Assembly: GCA_030035585.1 (NCBI GenBank)
Contig: CM057482.1
Location: 13,441,001 to 13,505,000 of the forward strand
From: Dugong dugon
Lineage: Eukaryota > Chordata > Mammalia > Sirenia > Dugongidae
DNA: 64,000 nucleotides
Direction of reading: 5' to 3'
Shown here: in pieces, positions 34,069 to 44,887 of the stretch
How positions within the stretch are numbered: the first letter of the stretch is position 1
Layout of the letters: the number at the start of each line of letters is the position of its first letter
The notes under the pieces: generated by a model
Databases searched by the model: none
Seen by the model: only the letters and a program-made list of their open reading frames with translations
Told to the model about the DNA's origin: nothing
Program-made: the position numbers and the translations under genes

Positions 34069-34140
34069 TGGGCCACCATAAAAAAAACCTCATTGCCATT
34101 GGGTGGATTCTGACTCATAGGTGACATTATGGGCCACCAT
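34069..34140 (-). repeat. AfroSINE tail-only insertion with perfect target duplication
   Basis: Only about 50 bp (34080-34129) of the SINE 3' end was inserted, with its A-rich stretch at 34080-34087. TGGGCCACCAT occurs at 34069-34079 and 34130-34140. A clear 5'-truncated insertion. Confidence 0.92.
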
Positions 34141-34440
34141 GCATGCATTCAAATCTCCTGGAGCCAGGTATTCAACAACTAGGGACAGCCCTTATGCCCC
34201 CTGAGCCTGCAGAATTATTCAAAGTGTCCAATCCCCAGGAAGCCCATGAAACCTACCTAATCCTACCCTGCTTGCCATACATAAACCTTCTCTACAATTC
34301 TAGCTTCTTGTTACCTTGTCCTTGGGTGCAACCCCCTGTGTGGCCCTGCGTCATGGCGTGTTGTGTCTCCTTGTCTCTGGGGGCTGTGAGTATAATAAAC
34401 CGAGTTACTTTTCATGGCCTCCCTGATCTTCTTTTCCAGA
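34141..34440 (+). repeat. Possible LTR end with polyadenylation signal
   Basis: 'gtgagtataataaaccgagtt' near 34386 contains AATAAA after a 'tgtctccttgtctctggggg' region, as in many LTR R regions. It lies between two L2-like segments. Ends unclear. The forward frame at 34143-34667 crosses repeat boundaries and is not a gene. Confidence 0.35.
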
Positions 34441-34660
34441 ACGCACCTGACTTACCATCCCACAAATCTGTCAGATCACCCTCTAGTTCATTGTCCAGCC
34501 CCTCACACACTTCCTGTCTTTGCACATATGGCTTCCTCACTTCCTATTTCCACCAGTTGAACACCTGCCTATTTATCAAGTCTCTGAGAAAACTTTCCCC
34601 ACTTCCCCAAACAGAGCAGGTTGCCATAACCTCCCCCCACCCCACCACTGCATGCTTAAC
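34441..34660 (+). repeat. L2 LINE fragment
   Basis: 'cacacacttcctgtctttgc', 'catatggcttcctcacttcc' and 'gagaaaactttccccactt' follow L2 text. Confidence 0.6.
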
Positions 34661-35028
34661 CCTATAAATTGGCTGACCCACCCACACGTTATTACCCCTT
34701 GACAAGCATAGGAGAAGAATCAGAACAGAAGCAGGCTATAGCATGGAGCACGGCTCTGGGAACCTCTGGTGGGCCATCCATATCCTTTGGTGCTGGATCG
34801 TGGGGAGGTCCCAGGGGGAGGCAAGTGTTGCAGAGCCCATAGGAGGTACTCAGGGAGCTGGAGAATCTTCTATTTATCAATCAAATACAGAGTTATTTTA
34901 TTAAGTTAATCACTAGTACTGCCGTACTTGTTCATACTAGCTGAATGTAGGTCCTGCATAAAAGCAAGTCAATTCTATCAATTGATGCTGATTCCTCCCT
35001 TTTCTGATCAATCTGATCTCCCTGGTTC

Positions 35029-36019
35029 CCCGGTGTCTTAGACGTCTAGTGCTACTGTAACAAAAATACCACAAGTGGATGGCCTTAACAAAGAGAAATT
35101 TATTTTATCACAGTCTAGGAGGCTAGAAGTCCAAATTCAGGGCCTCGGCTCCAGGGGAAGGCTTTCTCTCTCTGTCAGCTCTGGAGGAAGGTCCTTGTTG
35201 TCAATTTTCCCCTGGACTAGGAGATTCGCTGTACAGGAACCCCAGGTCCAAAGGACGTACTCTGTTCCCAGCACTGCTTTCTTGGTGGTATGAGGTCCCC
35301 AAGTGTCTCTGCTCATTTCTCTCTCTTACATCTCAAAAGAGATTAGCTATCTAATCTTGTAGATCTCATCAACATTAACATCATAGTGATAGGACTTACA
35401 ACACATACAGAAATCACATCCATGACAGAATTGTAGGCAATCACACAATACTGGGAATCATGACTGTCTTAGTTATCTAGTACTGCTCCAACAGAAATAC
35501 CACAAGTTTTAACAAAGAGAAGTTCATTCTCTCAGTCTAGTAGGTTAGAAGTCCAAATTCAGGGTGTCAGCTCCAGGGGAAGGCTTTCTCTCTCTGTCAG
35601 CCTTCTTATCAATGTTCCCCCAGACTAGGAGCTTCTACTTGCAGGGACCTCAGGTCCAAAGCACACGCTCTGCCCCTGGAACTGCTTTCTTGGTAGTATG
35701 AGGTCCCCAGTTCTCTGCTTGCTTTCCTTTCCTTTTATCTCTTGTAAGGTAAAAGGGGGTGCAGGCCACACCCTAGGGAAACTCCCTTTATATCGGATCA
35801 GGGATGTGACCTGGCTAAGGGTGGTGTTACAGTCCCACCCTAACCCTCTTTAACATAAAATTACAATCACAAAATGGAGGCCAACCACACAATTCTGGGA
35901 ATCATAGCCCAGCCAAATTGATACACACATTTTTGGGGGGACATAATTCAAACCATGACACTGACCTAGCCAAGTTGACAGATATTTTGGGGGAACACAA
36001 TTCAATCCATGACACCCAG
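35029..36019 (-). repeat. MaLR-type LTR (outer of a nested pair)
   Basis: Outer LTR pieces 35034-35464 and about 35961-36014. Begins TGTCTTAGAC, ends 'caatccatgaca'. Flanks CCCGG and CCCAG, a 5-bp duplication with one CpG-type change. The second LTR is inside it. Confidence 0.9.
35460..35965 (-). repeat. MaLR-type LTR (inner of a nested pair)
   Basis: LTR 35465-35960, TGTCTTAGTT to 'caaaccatgaca'. Flanks ATGAC and CTGAC (one mismatch). Its 3' half differs from the outer LTR: it contains 'ggtgcaggccacaccctagg' and 'gtgacctggctaagggtgg', so the two belong to different subfamilies. Confidence 0.88.
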
Positions 36020-37559
36020 GTTTGGTGCTTTGTGCTCCAACAGTGACAGTTGCCTCTGAGACCTTTGTCTTAATCCACCCTATGACTCTCTTTCTCGATC
36101 TGGACTTGGCATGGATCTCGGCTTGAGTCAAATTTCTGGGTTTTGTGGAGGAATTGCCTGCCCCAGCCTGGGGTTCTCAGGTCCTTACCCAGCTTTTCAT
36201 CCTCTAGGGAGGTGTCAAACTGCTCCTTCCTCTACACTCCTCGGCTCTTTGATTTATAACTTATCATCTTGTCTTGTAACTATTTGTTTTCACAATTGAG
36301 CCCTCCCTGGACTATGAACAATTTAAGGGCAGGGATATGGCACAATGGGGGTTGAAACATATTTCATAAAAAAATGCATGAATATATTACAATCAGTCTC
36401 TTATAATACTATAAATGATATTTTAGTCCAATGAATTACATGGAGAATCATCCATGACTTCCATTTCAAGTCTCCCAAGTATGAGGAAAAAAAGAATCTG
36501 CTGGTCTGCCCTCACCTGGAGTCAAAGGAATATGTTAGTTCTTTTCTTTATACTTTTGTAATGCCACTGCTTTCTTTAGGGCTAGTCCACCTTCATCCCC
36601 ACCATTTGAATTTGGATTAAGTCTGTTGCTTGGTTATGCATTTGAACTTCATCTTAAATTGGTCATGGCCCATTGCCATTGCTTCACATTTTACCCGTTG
36701 TGTTTCCTCTTTTATTACTTCTATAGGTTGTGAGTTAGGATAATAAAGTCAAGATAAAATCACCCCAAGCCATTTACAGCTCTGGGAAGCTGGCACAGGG
36801 CTGTCAGAAGCTGACTGGGGGCCGCCAAGAGAAGGAAATAGTCTTCCATCTTGCCAACCTTATCAGAACTCTTAACAGTTTCTCTCCAAAATTTTAGGAA
36901 AATGATGACACACTTCCTGGGAGGTGTTCTGTATGTTTCTATAGGTGGGAAGTCTTTCAGCAAGTAATTTGACTATAAATACTTCTCATGTGTTTTCATT
37001 GGATTACGTCTGTAACTTGAGTTCCATATTGTGAAATACGGACATAGGATCTTAATCACTGTGCATAGTTGAGATATCATTGTCATCATCGCCAGTCACT
37101 CACACTAAGTGAAGGTTTTTAGTGTATGAGATCCCTACAGAATGTACTCATGAAAGAATAATTGGAAACTTTTTTTTTCTTTAACTGTGAAAAAATGTTT
37201 TTTATGAGGGGCAGGGGAGAGCAGGAACAGCTTACAAAAAGCTGGTAAGTAATCACGCAACTCCATTCTTTTAAATATTTACATTATGTCTCTTTGATGC
37301 CAACACAACCACTCAATTCAGTCAATTTATTTGCATGTCTGTGTTTCTTGTTTGATGGAGATGTTTGTTTATTTGACATAGACAAGGGAGCCAAATTTCA
37401 AATTCTTGCTTAAGTTTTGAGACAATATAGCCAATAAGCATGTCTTTCGTCAATCAATTGATCATCAATAACAGTGCTTACTGAGCACTAACTACTGCTC
37501 AGGCCTGTGTTTGGAAGGATAAAGAGAAGCGTAAGGCACCATTTCTCTCTTCTCTTTAT
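36020..37559. other. AT-rich spacer, no gene recognised
   Basis: No supported gene or named repeat. Frames at 36111-36299 and 36760-36963 have no domain. Confidence 0.4.
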
Positions 37560-37755
37560 GAATTGATAGTCTAGTCAGACAGTCCTGGGTTCAAATCTTA
37601 GTCCTGTAACTTTGTAGCAAAGTGGAGCTTTGGCAAGTGATGTAATAATGCTGAGCTTCTGTTTCCTCCTCTGTCAAAATGGGGATGATGATAACACCTA
37701 CCTCACAGGGCTGCTGTAGGGATGGAGGAAGATAATAGGCGGATTCTGTAGGGTG
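37560..37755 (+). repeat. MIR SINE
   Basis: 'gtcctgggttcaaatcttag', 'cttctgtttcctcctctg', 'caaaatggggatgatgata', 'acctacctcacagggctg' in sense MIR order. Confidence 0.88.
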
Positions 37756-37968
37756 TATCTATGAATGTTGGCTTTTTTCTCCTTCTCTTAGCCTTCAGAC
37801 TGGAGAAGGCCCATTGAAGAAGGTGGTCCTAGCAGCCCTGTGTGAAGGACTTGTTCTCCAGGCTGAGGACCATCTGCATCCCCACATGAAAGCAGGTCCA
37901 TGGTTGGCTTGCTTTAAACAGAGGCTACAAGCTGGCTTCCCACTGGCCAAAGCCAACCGTAGACTCTT

Positions 37969-38156
37969 CCAATTTGTCCTGTTGTTGTTGTTGTTAGGTG
38001 CCGTTGAGTCAGTTCCGACTCATAGTGACCCTATAGGACAGAGCAGAACTGTCCCATAGGGTTTCCAAGGAGCAGCTGGTGGATTTGAACTGCCTACGTT
38101 TTCGTTAGCAGCTGAGTTCCTACCCATTATGCCACTAGGGCTCCCCAATTTGTCCT
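37969..38156 (-). repeat. AfroSINE, short form, perfect target duplication
   Basis: Body 37981-38144 with antisense tail (GTT)n at the left. CCAATTTGTCCT occurs at 37969-37980 and 38145-38156. Confidence 0.96.
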
Positions 38157-38535
38157 ATGTGATATTAAAAATTAAATTAGTTGACAGTGTTTAAATATCA
38201 GATTTCCATTAAACTCTGAATTTGGGGATTCCCTGAAAATAAGAAGATCTGGTCTTTGCTACTTGAACGGAGCTGACCAGAAGCAACCTTCTTTGGGTGA
38301 GTCAAGCACTCTCCTGATTGCTTGTGACTCCACACAGGGAGACGAGCTGAGGTGAAAGGGTACCATTTAGTTCAGTCAGAGTTCAAAGCTTAAGTAAAAG
38401 AACGAATTGATGAGCTAGGTCAGTCCAAGCTCTGAGAGGATCCCCAGAGGATTAAAGACTTAGTTCACTCATTCATTTAATGAATATTATTCTTGAGCAC
38501 CTTGATGCACAAGTTACTGTACTGGCAGCAAACGG

Positions 38536-38625
38536 GGGAAGAGAATGTACATTTATTGAGCACCTACTATGTGTCAAGCTCTGACATGGGCTCATTTAAT
38601 CCTCCCATTAACTTTGTGAGGATTG
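38536..38625 (-). repeat. MIR 3' fragment
   Basis: 'tattgagcacctactatgtg', 'ctcatttaatcctcccat' and 'aactttgtgagg' in antisense MIR order. Confidence 0.7.
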
Positions 38626-38805
38626 TTTTGAACGCATTTTTTGGAGGGGTAACACATTTCCTTTTCTGTAGTTCATCAATACTGATATATTTTCACAGCT
38701 CCGACATTGAGACGGATATCACAATCAATGGTGTCTTATAATTGCTGTTGGCCAGACTGGGTGCAGTTATCATTGTCTGTGTCCATGTGAACTTGGCTGT
38801 TACTC

Positions 38806-39031
38806 CTGTGGCATGACTGTTGTTGAGGGCCATCAAGTTGATCCTGACTCATAGCAATCCCATGTAACAGAGTACAACTGCCCCCATAGGGTTTTCTTGG
38901 CTGTAATCTTTACAAAAAAAGATCACTGGGTCTTTCTCCCGCAGAGCCACTGGGTGAGTTCAAACCACCAACCTTTCGGTTAGCAGCTGAGTGCTCAACT
39001 GTTTGTACCACCAGATCTCCTTGGTGGCATG
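38806..39031 (-). repeat. AfroSINE, long form
   Basis: Body 38816-39021 with the long-form block 'ctgggtctttctcccgcag' and head 'cggttagcagctgagtgc'. GTGGCATG flanks on both sides. Confidence 0.93.
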
Positions 39032-39618
39032 GCTAGATAACTGCAAATTCTTAATGTTTCATTCAAAAACTACTTAAGAACCATTTGAGGGAGGGAACAT
39101 GAGTTGTCTGAAAACCTCTGTTGATACCTTTTGGTAAGAGCAACTAGCAGAATGGGAGGCAGGGGCTTGGAAGGAAATTCCGGAGACAATCATGAGCACT
39201 CTTTTAAGAAATTCTGCATTATCAATGTTCTTGGTGACAGAAAGGATGATATTGTGTGGAAAACACAGACGTCAATCTCTTTGGGTTGAAAAATGATTTA
39301 GGAAAGTTGGACTTAGAAGGTGAAGAAATTTTAGTAATACCCTAGCCAATTTATTTTGCTCATATTTTCCTTTTTATTTATGTCCAGGAGTGATACATGA
39401 TAAAAGTAAATGTCTAAATGAGTCTAGAAGAACTCTTTCAATAAGTATAAAATACAAATTCTAAGTGATAAGAAAGTACTGTGTCAAAGTTTATTTGGTA
39501 GCATTTCTTTCATTATTACATAAAATAAGAATTTTATGTGATACATAAAATAATGGTGTATCTTATAAATGATGGTATCTTAGATTCAATGAATTATCGT
39601 GGTGATATTTGGATTAAA
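39022..39618. other. AT-rich spacer
   Basis: No gene or named repeat seen. Confidence 0.4.
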
Positions 39619-39795
39619 AGGAGCCCCGGTGGTATAACGGTTAAGCACTCAGCTGTTAACCGAAAGGTTGGCTGTTTAAACCCACCAGCAGCTCCAAGGA
39701 AGAAAAGACCTGGCGATCTGCTCCCATAAAGATTACAGCCCAGGAAACCCTATGGGGCAGTTTGAGTCAGAATCAACTTGACAGCACACAACACT
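39619..39795 (+). repeat. AfroSINE, long form with small internal loss
   Basis: Head 'ggagccccggtggtataacg', an anticodon-arm region 'ctgttaaccgaaaggttgg' that is very close to tRNA-Asn (GTT), long-form block, tail lacking about 30 bp before 'gagtcagaatcaac'. Flanks share a TTGGATT motif. Confidence 0.92.
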
Positions 39796-40418
39796 TGGAT
39801 TTAGGTAAACCTGAGCTCTTGAAGCATGGCCCTGTGAATGAAAGGACTTTAATATATGTGTTCCTTGTTTCTTTTCTTTTTGTTTTTCTTCCCAGTGTAA
39901 ACATACTGCTTATGCATTGTGATAGGAGAAAAAAAAATCAGAAATGAAAGTGAAAGTTCCCCATATCCCCAGTTCCCAGACATACCACAGTAAACAGAGT
40001 AGTGTATATTCTTCCAAAATCTAACTTTTAAAATACATTAAAAACTGTAATTTGAAGTATCTGATACAAACAAAAGAATATATGTAAGCTACAAAGCATA
40101 ACCCAGACCCATGAACTCACCCCTTCAAATTAAGAGGTGTCACATTCCCAGTAGCATTTCATTTTCTTGTATACTACTTCCCAAACCCATCTCCTGATCT
40201 CTCCACCAGGGAAACTACTATTCTGACTTTTTGGTTGTTGTTATTTCTTTTGCTTTTCTTTATACTTTTGCCATATATGTATGAACCCCTAAGCAATAGA
40301 TTCTTCTGGTTTTGCTTGCTTTTTCACTTTTAAAAAATAGTATTGGACTGTATGTATTCTTCTGCAACTTGCTTTCTGCACTCAATGTTATATTTGTGAG
40401 ATTCATCTGTCTTGATAT

Positions 40419-40644
40419 CTGTAACTCAGGGTTTCTCAGTCTTGACACTATTGACATTTTAGGCCAGATAATTCTTTGTTGTGGGCGGCTGCTCTGTGCA
40501 TTGTAAAATGTTTAGCAGCATCCCTGGCCTCCACAAACTAGAGACCAGTAGCACCTCTGAGTGTGAAAAAAAAATGTGTCCAGATATTGTCAAATGTCCT
40601 CTGGGAGGCAAAATAGCCCGTGGTTGAGAACCACTGCTGTAACT
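40419..40644 (+). mobile_element. MER20 (hAT-Charlie non-autonomous transposon)
   Basis: Element 40427-40636: 'cagggtttctcagtcttgac' at the left, 'gcagcatccctggcctcc' inside, 'gttgagaaccactg' at the right. Perfect 8-bp duplication CTGTAACT at 40419-40426 and 40637-40644, as expected for hAT. No coding capacity. MER20 copies have been reported as regulatory elements in the uterus of placental mammals; nothing here shows that this copy is active. Confidence 0.94.
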
Positions 40645-40681
40645 GGAATCCATTCATTTCCTCTGCTGTCAAACATTCCAT

Positions 40682-40914
40682 TCCATAGCTATGCTGATTC
40701 CAAACCCACTGCTGTCGAGTCTATTCTGACTCATAGCGACCCTATAGGACAGAACTGAACTGCCCGCTAGGGTTTCCAAGGTTGTAAATCTTTACACAAT
40801 CAGACTGCCACATCTTTCCATCGCAGAGCAGCTGGTGAGTTAGAATAGCCAACCTTTCAGTTAACAGCCAAGCACTTTAACAACTGCACAACCAGGGCTC
40901 CTTTCTATAGCTAT
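40682..40914 (-). repeat. AfroSINE, long form, with target duplication
   Basis: Body 40697-40901, complete. Flanks TTCCATAGCTATGC and TTTCTATAGCTATACC are imperfect copies. Confidence 0.93.
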
Positions 40915-41407
40915 ACCACTGTCATGGTTTGAATTATGTCCCCCAAAAAATGTGTGTATCAATTTGGCTGGGCCATGATTCCTGGTACTGAGTGATTTTC
41001 CTGTATGTTGTGAACCTGCCTCTGTGATGTTAATGAGGGAGGCTGGGTGGCAGTTGAGTTAGTAAGGCAGGGCCTGATCTACAAAACTGGATTGTGTCCT
41101 GAGGCAATCTCTTGAGATATAAAAGACAGAAGTGGGCAGTGAGACGGGGGACCTCCTACCATCAAGAAAGCAGTGCCGGGAGCAGAGCGCGTCCTTTGGA
41201 CCGGGGTCCCTGCGCAGAGAAACTCCTGTTCCGAGGGAACACTGAAGAGAAGAAAACTGACAGAGAGATGAAACCTTCCCCTGGAGCTGACGCCCTGAAT
41301 TTGGACTTCTAGCCTACTTTGACTGTGAGGAAATAAACTTCTCTTCGTTAAAACCATCCACTTGTGGTGTTTCTGTCGTAGCAGCACTAGATGACTAAGA
41401 CAACCAC
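40915..41407 (+). repeat. MaLR-type solo LTR with perfect 5-bp target duplication
   Basis: LTR 40920-41402, TGTCATGGTT to ACTAAGACA. TATA-like 'gagatataaaag' near 41113 and AATAAA near 41332. Flanked by ACCAC on both sides. This is the subfamily closest to the retrocopied element at 58633-61713 ('gaacactgaagagaagaaaa'). Confidence 0.94.
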
Positions 41408-41464
41408 CAGTTATTTATCCAGTCTCCTATCCTCCTATTGTTGGACATTGAGTTATTTATATAA

Positions 41465-41515
41465 ATGTGAATATAAATATGTATATATATATATATATTT
41501 TTTTTAATTTTTTTA
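41465..41515. repeat. AT-rich low-complexity tract
   Basis: (AT)n at about 41485-41500 followed by a T run. Confidence 0.8.
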
Positions 41516-41839
41516 TTGCAAACCATATTGTCATGATTAGTCCTGTGCAAGAGTTTCTCTAGACTGGAGTATTTACCTAGGGGTCGTTAAGTATGTGATA
41601 TTCAGCTTTATAAGCTGGTGCTTGCATTGAGTTCTTTAAAATAGATCCATAATAAATATCATGAGATCTTAGTGCCTTCAATCATTTATGTATTCACCTG
41701 AATTCCCTTCTCTTCTTTGGGCTGCACAGCTCGAAGCAGAGAGCTGAAGTGTCCAGTAAACTAGGGAGACAAAGAAAAGGATAGGTCCTAGGAATTCTGG
41801 ACATTTCCTTCCTAGGAAGGAAACAGAGGAAGTCCAAAT

Positions 41840-42150
41840 TCTTTATCTTGCTTCTAAGCTGTCCAGGACCTGATCGCTTCCTGCCTTTTGGGTCCCATCT
41901 ATCTTCCATGCTAACTCTTCCCTATCTTGTGCTCCAGTTACCCAGATGACTCCTGTGTCTTGCTCAAGCTGTGCCTCTGCTAGAATACCCTTTCCTGCCT
42001 CCTCTGACTATCAGAAGCCTCTTCACCTTTCAAGGCCCAGATCACATGTTGCCTCCTCCCAGAGCCTCGAGCCCCCACAGCATTTAGTTGGTGGCCAACT
42101 TGTAGCACCCTTCTTGGCAGTCATCATCTTCTTTGCTTCTAGAATTTTCT
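41840..42150 (+). repeat. L2 LINE fragment
   Basis: 'ttctaagctgtccaggacct', 'gatcgcttcctgcctt', 'tttcaaggcccagatcacat', 'gttgcctcctcccagagcct' follow L2 order. Confidence 0.75.
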
Positions 42151-42294
42151 TGAGAGCACATCATTTAGTCATCCACCAGAAAGTCTACTATTGTGTGTCT
42201 AGCTTGTGTACGGAGCAGTAAAGGATCATATGACACAATCCGTCTCCGCCCTAATGGGGATTAAAGACAAGTCTCCGTGGAGTAGAGTATAAAG

Positions 42295-42420
42295 CAGGGG
42301 GCTTGGAGTCAGGCACACATAGGTGGGGATCCTGGCTCCGGCCCTCACCAGCTGTCCTATTTAACTATTCAATTCCATTGTCTCATCTGCCAAATGAAAA
42401 TCTTAATAATAGCCAAGTTC
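42295..42420 (+). repeat. MIR SINE fragment
   Basis: 'gcttggagtcaggcacaca', 'cctggctccggccctcacc', 'gtctcatctgccaaatgaaa' in sense MIR order. Confidence 0.75.
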
Positions 42421-42984
42421 ACATGTACATTGGCAATGATAACTGCATCACAATCTGGCCAACAGCAATTATAAGACACTATTGATTGTGATGAATGTCT
42501 CCATTTCAGAGATGTTAAAATGTGAAACTATATCAGAATTGATGAATTACAGAAAAGCAAATGTGTTACCCCTCCTAAAAATGCATCTGAGACCAAAAGT
42601 AGAAAATAACAAAGTCAAAAAGAGGTAAAAGACAAATGGCTGAAGGTCATAGGCCTTCAAGCTCTCTTAAAAACAGTGGTGTATTCCTCTTACAATGCAG
42701 AAATTATGTATCTTAAAGAAACTAAGTCCTCAGAGGAGATGGACCCCATGGCTCAGACTCCATTTTATCTTAGGTTCTGCTTCTGCTTCTGAAAAAGTGA
42801 CCCATGACTGTTAATAGGTAAACCAAGGAGAGACAGCTTGCCCTTGGGAAGAACACTTAGTATGCTTTAAACAGACTAACTGAAGACCTCCTACAGGAAA
42901 GGTCCATCCTGTATTATCTTGCTAATCATGAATTCTCTAATGGGAAATTTGTTGTCACATGAAATTTTTCTATATTTTCTGTTT

Positions 42985-43682
42985 CCTGTAGACAAACGTT
43001 GTGTGCTTCTTATGGATATATGTTTCTGGGTGATAGATCCAACTGTACTAATTTAGACGATCTCTTTCCAACTGATAGTGAGTTTATGCAGGCAATCTCT
43101 TGTTTAGATTCCTGGTGAATGCGTGGGCAATGCACTTTGGCAACCTTAGGGTTACCTTTAGATATTCATAGTAATAATGCTAGTAAATATTGGAAAGGTA
43201 ATGTTAAAATTGTTACACATTGTAAAATGAAAGTCAGAAGAAAACCCATTGGTCCAACACTCAGGGTATGGTTGGTAACTTTAATTCCTACTTATGCTAT
43301 AGCTGAATTGGAGAAATCTTTAAGAAATTTATCAATCACTATGGGACAAAGAGCAGACAAAGTTGTGAGTGGGATGGAATTACAACAGCAAGCTCTGATC
43401 TCATAAGCCAAGCTGACATGAGATAATAAAATACCCTTAGGTTTTTTTATTAGTCCAAGAAAGTGTAGTTTGTGCAGTAGACAAGATATACATAGAATTA
43501 GACAGCAAGGTACTTGGTTACACATTGTAACACCCTTACAAACACCAGATTTGTTTGGTTGGTTACCATCAGGAATGAGTACATGGGCTAGATCACCACT
43601 ACAAGGAATAATAATATTCTTAGTCTACATCCTGATAGTATTAGCCATAATAAAATTTATCTCTATTGTCTTACACACCTAA
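42985..43682 (+). pseudogene. Broken endogenous retrovirus env remnant (gamma-type, TM region)
   Basis: Three short frames in succession suggest the end of the surface subunit and the transmembrane subunit. 42985-43110 contains an 'ASYGYMFLGDRSNC'-like piece. 43119-43406 has a basic cleavage-like 'RRKP' and then an 'ELEKSLRNLS' helix-type segment. 43470-43682 has WLPSGM followed by a strongly hydrophobic membrane span (about residues 45-68) near the C-terminus. The W-L-P-S-G motif before the span is typical of class I (gamma-like) Env. Stops and frame changes break the gene, so no functional protein is possible. No gag or pol seen upstream. Confidence 0.72.
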
Positions 43683-43909
43683 AAGGCAAAAGAAGGCCTT
43701 GGGCTAAAATGTTGATGTACATTGAGTCCGCTCACTCCCGCAATGCAAGTGATTAGAACATCGCTCTTACTTAAGATCCTGGTGAGGAACCAGATGGTAT
43801 CCGGTGGAAAACCAGCATCGTGACTTTAAAGAGCCTGAAATGGCCACCATCTAGGAGCTTGACTAAGTCCAGGTATTGATCATCAATCTATTATCTCCAA
43901 TCTCTGATC

Positions 43910-44600
43910 AAAAGGAGGGAGTGATTTAGAAAATAATATTGGAATCATTATTCCCTGTCCTTGAGCATAGAGAATGTGACCCAGCTTGAGCTGGACTCAC
44001 AAGGGCTCTTAAGGACACATCAACTGGGCCCTGAGGTATAAAGACAATAGCTAAGATAATCTTGGAAAATATCTTTTAGGGAACTTTTCACATAAAGCCA
44101 ATGAAACAGAACACAAAAGACTTTCTAGTCTTATCTTTTTCTATTAGCATTTAGTGAATAGAAATTTGTCGGACTAATGAAGACCCTCCTGCCTGTCATT
44201 ACTTAAACGTGTACCAATGATTGTTAAGAAAGATGATTCAAAATGTAGGATCACAGTTTCTAGTCAATCTGTGAAAAGCTGAAGATTTCAGTGGTTTTGC
44301 CCATAGTAATGTTAATGTATACTGAAGATTCTGTAATGATCTTTGGACTCGGGCAGACATGGCTATGGCAGCATGCTTGTCCATTTTCCCATTCTTGCCT
44401 ATTCTGTTATATTCTTTGGACTTGGACAGACATGGCTCTAGCAGCATGCTTGTCTGTTTTCCCACTTTTGTCTGTTATGTAATATTTCCTTGGACTTGGG
44501 CAGACATGGCTCTGGCAGCATGGTTGCCCATTTCCCACTTTTGCCTTTTTGAATATATGCTGAGTAAAACTTTCTTTTTGCTTTACTAAAAAAAAAAAAA
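43910..44600 (+). repeat. ERV LTR (U3-R) ending in an A tract
   Basis: A purine-rich tract 'aaaaggaggga' (43910-43920) is followed by TGATTTAG, the expected polypurine tract and LTR start at 43922. A TATA-like 'ggtataaag' lies near 44034. AGTAAA is near 44563 and a run of 13 A follows about 20 nt later (44588-44600). I see no U5 or CA end after the A run. Three tandem 73-bp units lie inside (44341-44556). Confidence 0.6.
44341..44556 (+). repeat. Three tandem ~73-bp units inside the LTR
   Basis: Units begin at 44341, 44414 and 44488. Each starts 'c(t/c)ttggact(t/c)gg' followed by 'cagacatggct' and ends in a TATT- or ATAT-like motif. The repeated residues in the frames at 44291-44589 come from this. 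Confidence 0.9.
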
Positions 44601-44837
44601 GGTGATGTATTTAGAATGAGTAGTGGGAGCTTTGCTCCCTCGGTGCAGGCACTAAAGGGGTAGACTGCCTCTAGAGAATTTAAAAGCAATAATAAAACCT
44701 TCTAAGAATCCGTCTGCCTTTTATTATCACAATGACTAAACAATGTCAGTGGTAAAATGCTCTTCCCTAAAAAGAAAATGTCTTGCTGGTCTAACTTCTA
44801 AACAATTGCTGGAGTAACTGTTGAGTTTTAATTATAG

Positions 44838-44887
44838 ACAGGTAGGTAGGTGGATGGATGGATGGATGGATGGACAGACAGACAGAT
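44838..44887. repeat. (GGAT)n / (GACA)n microsatellite
   Basis: 'ggtaggtaggt' then (GGAT)5 then (GACA)3-like units. Confidence 0.95.

Larger units (their letters stand above)
40000..41480 (-). repeat. Old LINE-like antisense segment hosting MER20, AfroSINE and an LTR
   Basis: 'catatatgtatgaacccctaa', 'gactgtatgtattcttctgc' and 'ttgttggacattgagttatt' resemble an old antisense L1-type end. The sequence appears to continue across the three insertions: 'gtgagattcatctgt' before MER20, 'ccattcatttcctctgctg' after it, 'ttatttatccagtctcctat' after the LTR. Confidence 0.5.

Noticed and set aside
34143..34667. 174-residue forward open frame
   Set aside because: It starts at a SINE target duplication and crosses an LTR-like block and an L2 fragment. 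No domain. Chance frame.
44341..44556. CRISPR-like or satellite array
   Set aside because: Only three adjacent diverged units without spacers, inside an ERV LTR of a mammalian genome.
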